In this document: positions 55,864-64,000 of the stretch, in pieces
How the letters are laid out: every line of letters begins with the position of its first letter
How positions within the stretch are numbered: position 1 is the stretch's first letter
Origin: Primula veris
Taxonomy: Eukaryota; Streptophyta; Magnoliopsida; Ericales; Primulaceae
Direction: 5' to 3'
Assembly: GCA_963682055.1 (NCBI GenBank)
Contig: OY821740.1
Location: 30,148,795 to 30,212,794, forward strand
DNA: 64,000 nucleotides
The notes under the pieces: model-generated
What the model was told of the DNA's origin: nothing
The model's database searches: none
What the model saw: only the letters and a program-made list of their open reading frames with translations
Translations under genes and position numbers: made by a program

Positions 55864-58800
55864 CTAAATTGAAGGCAATATCGATATTTCCATTCGGCTA
55901 GTCCACTCCTCACCAGGTTTCAATGAAATAGGTTTTTCAATTGCTGCACCACCAACACATAACATATGTTTATATTCTTCATCCCCGATGTCCACCATGG
56001 TCTTCGACTTCTTCTCCCATGGGTTCCACACAACTGGATATTACAAAAAATCCAGAAAATGTGAGATATGCTCAGATAAATGCTTCTTTCAAGCCGTTAA
56101 GTATCAGCACTGTAATTTGTTTCTATAGTAATTTTCAGAATTTGTTGTTAAAATTTGCTAATTTATCGGATATGTCCCCTTCTAAACAAAATTTATGGAA
56201 ATGTAATTTATATATCTCGGCTATGGTCGTTCTTTTTTGTCATTTTTAGTCTCTAAAATTGCCCATGATACTAATTTGAGACGAGGTTTACAAGATTTTA
56301 CTTAAGTTAATATGATTTATCTGTAGACTTCTTAAGTTTTACTGTTTTAGCATAGTAGAGGATATAAAAAGTGATAACCTTCCTTGTTTTAAACAAAAGT
56401 TTAAAATTTTACCAAGTTTTTTTACTTTAGTTAATATCTTTTTAATATAGCTTTTTACGCTCTTACTCATACACAAATAGTAAGAGGAAGAAAACAACAG
56501 ATGAATTTGGTCCCTGTAATGCAATCTTTGTTCTAACTCTGAACTCAATAATAATATAGGATTAATCTCTTAGTTTTTACTAGAAGAGACTCGTGGAGTT
56601 GGTTACTTGAGGTAATATGATATTTATAGGCCTGGCTATATTATAACAGACCGGGCAAAAAAAGTAAATCTTCAAATTTTTTTAATTTTTTTTACATGCA
56701 GATAAGCTTTTCAAAAATGTTTACAAGCTCAGAAATTGCGTTGAGATTTGAGAATGGTTTGTATTTTTAACATTATATATAATACGATATCAATGATACA
56801 TGAATGTTCAAGAAGTATGTTTTTACCAACATCTGGGAGTCCTTCCTTTCGAATAACAAAAGTGCGCTTCTTCTCATGGTCAAATATTGCAATTATGTCG
56901 GACGAACTGAGATAAACTCGATCCACCTAAAAATATTAAAAACTTGTCATTAACAATTACATTATATTTATGATAAATTTGATTGGATTTAGGGTTTACG
57001 AGGGGAAGTGAGGGAACGGAAATAAATCCGTGACTTACTAATTTTATGAGGGGGCACTTTTGAAACAACGTAAGGTTCAGATTAAATGACATATATTAAA
57101 ACTAGTAATCATAACCCACGCGTTCCGTGTACGATACGTATATAAATATGATCCGGCCCGGATAAATGAATTTAAAATTTTCAAAAAAAAAAATGAAAAA
57201 ATGATGGAGTGAATATATATATATAGAGAGAGAGAGAGAGAGTAATATGATGCTTTAATTAGTGTTATATAAGTATAGTTTGAGAGATGAATTGATGTGT
57301 GTGAATGAGCATATTTATTTAGTTATTTATGCATTTGAATTGCATTATGCTATATGAGTAATTAATAAATTAGAATTGAGGCATTTTTAGAAAAAATTGG
57401 TAAAATTTGGTAGCTTCAATTTTTTTGGATTGACTTATATTAATAGTATAATATGATGCTGAAACACGAGTGTACCTCTGATTCAAAAGTTAAGGTATCC
57501 CCTTGTTCGGTAAAACGTTCCCTTTGGCATAAGTTGTCGAGGTAGTCAAGTATTTCTAACCCCTCCACTCTCACTTCACTGCCAAAAGACCACATAATAT
57601 AAAGAACATGGTGGGAAAAAATCTGCATAGTATTCTACTTTTATAAAAAGAAGAGGCAAGGAAAAATAAAAATAAAACATCCATTCCAATTTCCGGAACT
57701 TCATTTTTTTGGTTTACCAGATATCGGAGACGGAAAAGTAGCTATTATAAGCAAATGAGAAGCTAAAGGGCTTGCAATTGACATTCCTAATTCGAGATAC
57801 CAAGGTGAGGAAGCCATCAGCAGCAAGGGACACCCTCAGACGAAACTCAAAGCTGAAATATATCACATTCCATCATCAGTACAAATTCTAAGATAGACCA
57901 TAACAATAAATTGTTTGTGATTTTTCTGCAATATGAATAAAAACAATGCCAACTGAACTGCCCCTGGATGATTAAGATTTTGAGGCTAAGCTATGTTAAT
58001 GAAAATTATGAAATACTAATTCACTCTTTCATTTTATTTTTAATGTTAATCTATATAAGCAGTTCTGGTACGGATGCAGCGTAGGTGACTCTGAGTCAAG
58101 GTGACTCTGAGTCCACAGCCATTGAATATTGTTACAGTTAAAATATGAAATGTACTGTAGTAATATCCAATGACTGTGGACTATGAGTCACTCTGACTTA
58201 GAGTCACCTACGCTGCTTCCGTTCTGGTACTCTTGAAAGAGTACAATGTATTCAAGTTCATACCTTTGAGGCCAGACCTTCATATCTTCCTGTGACGGTT
58301 TAAGCAGTAAATCAATATAAGTTTTTCCGAAAGAATCATTAGGATTAAGAGGTGGAGGGCTATCATCGATGGCCCACATTCTATTCCTGGCAAATCCATG
58401 TTGCTCAAGACTACCCCGATTTCCAAACTAAAACGGAAAATAAAATAAAAGAACTAGTCACCGGTTCATCCAAAGGTTAAAAAATAAGTTTTGAGAATAG
58501 TTAGTATGTAAAAATACCTGCGGGAAGCAAATGGGGATGCCTCCTCTTACAGCATTTGGAGGCTTGAAATTTGCCTGTCATTGAAACCCGACATTCACTT
58601 ACCAGATATGTTTTTAGCTTTTACACAATAAAGGTGAAAATAATTTTGTTTGGACTACTTCTGGTTTTCAGATAATGATTGGCTAAACATAAAATTTCAA
58701 TTATATGATATTATGATGTGAAAACTATAAAATAAGCCAATAATCTACAAACTTCTGTAGATGAGCAGGAACCAAGATAATTTAGTCCTTTTTTTTAATG

Positions 58801-60098
58801 TAAATCGAAATATTTCTTTGTATATTTGCTTATTATTGTACAAGCAAAGTTGATTATCCTAAAACTCCTGTAGTTAAAGTTACAATTGACTACAAAGAAG
58901 CAAATTAGGTTCTACTCTCAAAATATCACTACTTGTAAAAGTGGTAGTACTAGCATCCTGTAGTTAATGTTTCGCTTTTTATGTAAACTTTCAACAAATT
59001 TGTGTTTATATGAAACCCCTCCCAGTGAATTTTTGGCTCAGCCCTTGCATATACAGGTCGAGAGACCAAACCAAATTAATCGAAAACAGCTGCTAAGCAA
59101 GTTCACCTTACTACTGGTGAATAATATCTCTTCCCCTCGCTCATTCTTCCATGAAAGAACTTGTCCACCGTGCAAGCTGACCTGGATATGTCACAAAATC
59201 ATTATTTATCAGTGTTTTAAATAGCGTTATCGCTACCATAGTGTTTTTTCGAGAGAAACGCTAAAAGCGCAAATAGCGTTGCTACATAGCGTTTTGCGGT
59301 GTATTTTTTTTTTTACCTAAATACATATAAATATAACATTAAATTCAAAATATCTAATAAAAATTAATTAAATATATATAAAAAATTGTAACTAATAATC
59401 ACAAAATGATTATACTTGAGATGACAGAGTATTTACTTTGTTTGCAAGAGTTTTGGGGTTTGATTATGTTTAAGCTCCAATAATTTTATTAAAATTTTGA
59501 TTAAAAAAAAAAAAAAAAAAACCTTTTTTTTTTTACTGCACCCGCTATAGCGTAAATAGCGTCCGCTATAGCGTAAATAGCGTCCCTATATCGCAAATTT
59601 AGCGTTTTTCCATCCAAATAGCATTTTAGCGTTGCGTTTTTCTTTCAAAAACCACTATATCGCATAACGTTGCGTAACGTTGCGAGTTTTTTAAAATAGT
59701 GTCATTTATGCTGGCTTGATTGCAGGTTTTAACCTCTTTTGTTATTCTTCTTAAATTGTAACTACGTTTGATTATATGAGCTTTTTGGCTTTAACGTTCT
59801 TTCAAGCAAAACACTCCTTGAAGGCATAAATTAAATATTCAATCTATCCATCTAAAAACTACATCCAAAGAAGATCACCATTACATATATGACGAGATTA
59901 TACCAAAGAACAAATCATTTCGAAATTGATATAGTCCAAATGGAAATTTAATATAATATATAGGTAAACAAAGTTAAATAATCTGACCCGTATGGATGCC
60001 CCTTGTGGATTTCGGATTACAATTTGGTCGATTCCATTCTTGTCCTTAGTAATCTCTATCGAACCTCCTTGATTTCCAGCTACTGCGGATTGAGTCAT
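55864..60098 (-). CDS. Glucose-6-phosphate 1-epimerase-like protein (apospory-associated protein C family), eight exons, 304 aa
   Basis: Exons are 60098-59988, 59181-59107, 58574-58518, 58427-58264, 57852-57718, 57578-57476, 56926-56827 and 56033-55864, all with GT-AG junctions. The sum is 915 nt, exactly 305 codons. The order of blocks is that of the plant family: VSLHGGQVLSWKNERGEE, GGIPICFPQFGNRGSLEQHG, FARNRMWAIDD, VEGLEILDYLDNLCQRERFT, FESEVDRVYLSS, HEKKRTFVIRKEGLPDVVVW and KPGEEW. The family interconverts alpha and beta glucose-6-phosphate in the cytosol. Where relatives read AYHTY with the catalytic His, this protein reads AYNSY (Asn172). Where relatives have an acidic residue in CVEA or CVDG, it reads CVGG (Gly276). 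It is thus probably catalytically impaired although its frame is intact. Two MITEs sit in introns 1 and 4. It converges with the AGP gene. Confidence 0.92.
58071..58221. mobile_element. Foldback MITE in intron 4 of the epimerase-like gene (151 bp)
   Basis: The two halves are long inverted repeats: CGGATGCAGCGTAGGTGACT on the left and, inverted, CGGAAGCAGCGTAGGTGACT on the right, continuing into GAGTCCACAG with its complement. It is flanked by TTCTGGTA on both sides (58063-58070 and 58222-58229), an 8-bp duplication of hAT type. Confidence 0.85.
59210..59701. mobile_element. hAT-type MITE in intron 1 of the epimerase-like gene (492 bp)
   Basis: Begins CAGTGTTTTAAATAGCG and ends, inverted, CACTATTTTAAAAAACTCGC. 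It is the same family as 30676-31135, inserted in the other orientation. Flanks TTATTTAT and TCATTTAT agree at seven of eight positions. Confidence 0.88.
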
Positions 60099-60141
60099 TT
60101 TAACAAAAACAGAAGAGGTATAAGCCTAATACCAATTCTCT

Positions 60142-60155
60142 CACACTATAAAGTG
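60142..60155 (-). promoter_or_regulatory. Candidate TATA box of the epimerase-like gene
   Basis: The minus strand reads AACACTTTATAGTGTG about 50 bases before the ATG. This is short for a plant leader, so another start site is possible. Confidence 0.35.
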
Positions 60156-60199
60156 TTATCACCATGGGTTTTCTCACCGGCTTAAAAAGCACACAGGGT

Positions 60200-62185
60200 A
60201 AACAAGCTTTTCATGCTTTAACACATTTATATCTCGTGACAATCCCCATTTATCTCGTGAATGGAAAAGCAAATATCAAATTTAATTTGTTCTTCAGGAA
60301 AGTTGGTTAAGTCCAAGATATTGTTCCACCACAATTAATGACTAATTAACTCTGATAGCTACCAACAGTAAGGGATAAAGTCATAAAGAAAAGTATGTGA
60401 ATTAATTATCAGTTAATTAATACTAACATTCTATTTATGATTTCATGAGAAAGTTAATTCTTAATAAATGATCCAAGACCAGCAAAAAGATAAAACGGAT
60501 GTTCCACTTTTGTGTATTAGTCATTAAAAGGGTCGTAAAAGAGTCAATCTTGAACAGATGATGATAGTAATCTTCCATGGATTTGTTATAAATTGACTGT
60601 GCTTTATAAACGTTTCACTTTGAATTTAATTATTATAGGTACATGTATGTGACTGATCAGTTAGCTCCTTTATGCTTCGAGCCTATCTTTAGGGTCAGTC
60701 CTAGCGATTCCGCACCTAAGTATAGTCTAAATTTCTATCTATTTACTGAATTTGCTATATAATTAATAACCAATAATACAAAAAAGAAATTGGTGCCTAT
60801 CGGTACGACGGCAGCTAAAATGAATGGATGTTGTGGCTCACAGCCCTGCCTATCTTTACACTATTTGAAAACGAGAAACTTGACTGATAGCGATAAGGAA
60901 ATTAAAAGTTTAAAAAAATACTCCCATATCTTTCTTACTTTTTTCACTCTAAATTGTCTAAAGCCATTTCAAATATTGTAACTTTATGCTACAAATCGTA
61001 TTGAGATTGAGAACCATGTATTAATAAGTATTATATTTGTGACAATCAACATATGTATAAGGATTCAACTTTCAAGTGCAATCCACATGCAGTTAATATT
61101 TTTACGGGTTTGTCATTAAAATAAAATACGTTACAGAAAGACATTACTTTCTAATATTTACTTAATCAAAAAGTTCAAAACCATAATTCAGTTTGAATGA
61201 AAAATGGTCGTAAAGTGATTGTTTTAATGCTGGGGATGAGCATTTAAAGCACCTTGTAACGGCTTGAAAAAGTATATTTATTTAGTTGAATTTAGTTAGT
61301 GATTTAATTCCTATTATTTAGATTATATATAATTTAAATTAACTAAGGAAATAAGGGGGGAATCATCGGCAGCTGGTCACCCAAATTAGATTTATTTGAG
61401 GCCAAGTTCACACACTAGAAGTTTATTAAGTTCCAGTCCTCTTGTGCTGAAAATACGAAAATACCTGTCAATTTTATTTTAACGACGTGAGTTTTATTTC
61501 TTTTTCTATATGTACGTGTTTCTCTCCATAGCTCCACCCGCTATCTCTCTTTAAATCGTAACACCGCAAACTCCCCAAACAACCAAACCGATGGTTTGAT
61601 ATGTAATTATAAGCTTAGTTTTGGTTGATATAATCAATTTAATTAATTTTTTATATGGGTTTAATTATAAGTCATTATGAGAAGCTAATTAAACCAGAAA
61701 AGCCAGAAACTAGAAATGAGGGGTGCCAAAATATAAACAAAAGAATATATTAGATAGAACTTTGGCGGGGTGCCAATATATTTTTGGTTTGGTTAATTTC
61801 TAAATTTATAGGATTAGTCCATTACTTTGGCGGGGTAACAATTAGAAATAGTCGGTTTGGTTAAAATTTGATAAATTTACAAATTAAATTACGAACTAAA
61901 TTAGCTAAAAGTAATCTGTTTGGTTCGGTTTAGTATTGACCAAATTAGTGACTGAAACCAAACCAAATCATACCAATAAAGTTCGGTTTGGTTTGATTTT
62001 TTGAAACATAATGAATTTAACGTGGAACATTGGAAATAAAACGTCATTAAAAAAAATATACAAAAACTAATATTTGGGAGGACATTTAAGAGTATATAAG
62101 CTTGATTGATTGTGATTTAAGGCACATTTGGAGAGAACAAAATTGTGTAGCAGACGATTAGCAAAAAGGGACGTAAATGTTATTT
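60200..62185. other. Intergenic AT-rich sequence with a decayed TTCGGTTTGG-type repeat
   Basis: No supportable gene. Around 61730-62020 words such as TTTGGCGGGGT and TTCGGTTTGGTT and their complements suggest an old non-autonomous DNA element. Confidence 0.4.
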
Positions 62186-62189
62186 CTGA

Positions 62190-62562
62190 AAGCTATGAGA
62201 GTCGAGGAGTATTAAGTATAAAACTATGAAATTGTAAAGATTCTAGATCAAGTATCCAGAATAAGTACTTTATAAAGTACTTGTACTAATTTGTAAGTTC
62301 TGGATACTTGATGTATCCAGAATAAATGGCTGTGAAGTCTATTGTTACTTATGAAATATGTTGGACTGATTTGTAAAGAACTGGATACTTGATGTATCTA
62401 ATGTTGTAACAGTTTATTGTTACTTATGAAATATGTTGGACTGATTTGTAAGGAACTGGATACTTGATGTATCCAGTATAAATACTGTGTAAAGCTGCGA
62501 TTAATCAATAAGAAAATTTCATTATTTCGTTTATATCTCTCTCTCTATAATAGCTTATAAGC

Positions 62563-62601
<39 letters not shown>

Positions 62602-62668
62602 CATATATACCTAGTTCATCAAACAGTTATATCTGGGTTCGATTAAACCCAGATTATTATTTTCTACA
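62190..62668 (+). repeat. Copia 5' LTR (left end approximate)
   Basis: The right end TTTCTACA at 62668 is followed directly by TGGTATCAGATG, a near match to the Met-tRNA primer site of copia elements. Inside are repeated units with the hairpin CTGGATAC-TTGAT-GTATCCAG (three copies plus a half copy between 62250 and 62480) and a (TA)n run at about 62565-62595. The left boundary could not be fixed. Confidence 0.65.
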
Positions 62669-62960
62669 TGGTATCAGATGTGTTTGGGGGGGTCTCCGCT
62701 GCGTATTTCTAGAAAATAAATCAGCTTTTATGACTGGTTTGCTTATTTTTTCTCTTTCTCTCTAATTACACAATAGGTTGATCTTTATTCACTTCTTGAT
62801 TGAATAATTGATAACTGTAATTGGTAATATTAGATTGGTAATCGATTGGTGGTGTTCTTGGATTTTCTGATTAGGGTTCTTGGTTGATTTTGGGGTTTTT
62901 TGTTTTAAACCTAATTTTCTTTTATATAAAGGCCAGATATGTCGATTCCTCTTGTTGGCC
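62669..62960 (+). mobile_element. Copia leader with primer binding site and gag start, truncated
   Basis: After the primer site comes a T-rich leader and ATG 62939 (MSIPLVG), which resembles the opening of a copia gag. After about eight codons the frame is lost where a different repeat begins, suggesting insertion or recombination at about 62955-62965. Confidence 0.5.
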
Positions 62961-64000
62961 CGTGTGCGGCTAAACCTTAGAGGGGGGGTGAATAAGGTTT
63001 ATGGCGATTTTCGCCTAATTAAACTTAAGTGCAACTAAACACCCCAACTTACGCAATTCTAAGCTTAAGCGTTAATAATCGTTAATAAATTCAAACGCAA
63101 GCAACCAAGAATAAATATTTGCGGAAAATTAAAGTTAAAGGGAAGAAGATAACACCGTGATTTATAGAGGTTCGGCAAAACGCGCCTACGTCCTCTCCTC
63201 GGTACTACCGAGTATTTCACTAAAAATTCTTTTCCCAGATATTACAATCCTAACGAGCTAATCGACCGATTAAGCTCCCCCTCACTTTATGAGTGTCCCG
63301 AATTGAAAGACCTAGAGCTTTTAAGCTTCACTTGCTTACAAAGCCTCTACCCGATCACTCGCTCACAAAAATGAGTTTATAAAATACTCGTTACAATTTT
63401 GTTACAAAAATGTAACTACACTCACTATTCTATTTGCTTCTAAATAAGCTAATTGGTGAGTCTTTGTTGTTGTTCGAGCTTGAATCGCTTTCTTCTTAAT
63501 TTCCTCTTTTTCGAATATTTTCACCAAAATGGTAATAATTTGGGTTTTTATTAAGAGAGGTTTTAGGATAATGGATTGGTGTGTTTGAAGAAAGATTTGG
63601 GAGGTTTATATGGTCACAAAGTCTGTTTTTCTGTGTTGTGACCGTTGGAAGTGGTTGAGGGTATTTTAAGCTGTTTTCCAGAAAAAGCTGAAAAGCTGTT
63701 TTCGAATTCTGCAGAAAACGATCGGTCGTTTTCTACAGTCGATCGGTCGTTTTCAGAAAACGATCGGTCGTTTTCTGAGAAACGATCGGTCGTTTTTTCG
63801 ACGTGCTCACTGGAAGAATTTGGACCAAAAACGATCGGTCGTTTTTGTCCAGTCGATCGGTCGACTGTTCTTCTGTCAGTTTTTTGGTCTTCTTCGAAAG
63901 CTCATAACTCCTTCGTTTTAGCTCCGATTCTGGTTCCGCTTGAACCTGTGGCTTCGTTTTTCCGTGCTCTATCTTTATGGTGTGCTGAAATTTACAATTT
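62961..64000 (+). mobile_element. LTR-like repeat inserted in the copia leader, runs past window end
   Basis: It opens with CGGCTAAACCTTAGAGGGGG and GGTGAATAAGG, wording common at the start of certain plant LTRs. It continues with GTGATTTATAGAGGTTCGGC and a run of six CGATCGGTCG motifs at 63719-63863. No coding frame. The right end is outside the window, so whether it is a solo LTR or a 5' LTR is open. Confidence 0.5.
63719..63863 (+). repeat. Six copies of the near-palindrome CGATCGGTCG
   Basis: Copies lie near 63719, 63740, 63761, 63783, 63831 and 63854, most within AAAACGATCGGTCGTTTT, whose 7-base arms AAAACGA and TCGTTTT pair around TCGG. Spacing is about 21 bases for the first four. Confidence 0.9.

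Overview
This window reads as nuclear DNA of a flowering plant, probably a eudicot. It is AT-rich, its genes have GT-AG introns, and it carries Ty1/copia and Ty3/gypsy LTR retrotransposons, several MITEs, S1-type self-incompatibility-like proteins and a plant MLKL pseudokinase. More than half of the bases are mobile elements. The species cannot be fixed from the sequence.

Layout. 1-6267 is the 3' part of a Sirevirus-type copia element: pol with one nonsense codon, an extra downstream ORF, three purine tracts and a 1285-bp LTR. 8088-10535 (-) is the MLKL-like gene. 12624-13884 is an inverted solo LTR of the same Sirevirus family, with target duplication GTATC, so the MLKL gene lies between two inverted LTRs. 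17409-22270 is a decayed but structurally complete copia element on the minus strand (target duplication TTTTC). 23450-24721 (-) is a small two-exon gene of the DUF7722 type. 26551-27135 is a probable transporter relic.

From about 27900 to 50560 there is a tandem segmental duplication. Each unit holds one S-protein homologue (29481-29963 and 34039-34515). Unit A later gained a hAT-type MITE and an intronless eL34 copy. Unit B was split by a 14.8-kb gypsy element (35632-50450, target duplication CTAAT). This gypsy belongs to the Tat-like group with two RNase H domains. Between its integrase and 3' LTR it has a region of about 7 kb full of genes on the opposite strand: several small coiled-coil ORFs, the first ones with their own TATA box, and a four-exon gene with a gypsy-type Transposase_28-like domain.

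53726-54812 (+) is an arabinogalactan peptide gene. 55864-60098 (-) is an eight-exon gene of the glucose-6-phosphate 1-epimerase family. Its frame closes exactly (304 codons), yet both expected catalytic residues are replaced, and two MITEs sit in its introns. From about 62190 to the window end there is a copia LTR with primer binding site and leader, interrupted by another LTR-like repeat with palindromic motifs.

The host genes are unrelated single-copy-type genes apart from the S-protein pair. The strongest candidates for unusual biology are the antisense gene cluster inside the gypsy element, the epimerase-like protein with a changed active site, and the repeated palindromic words in three different LTR families.
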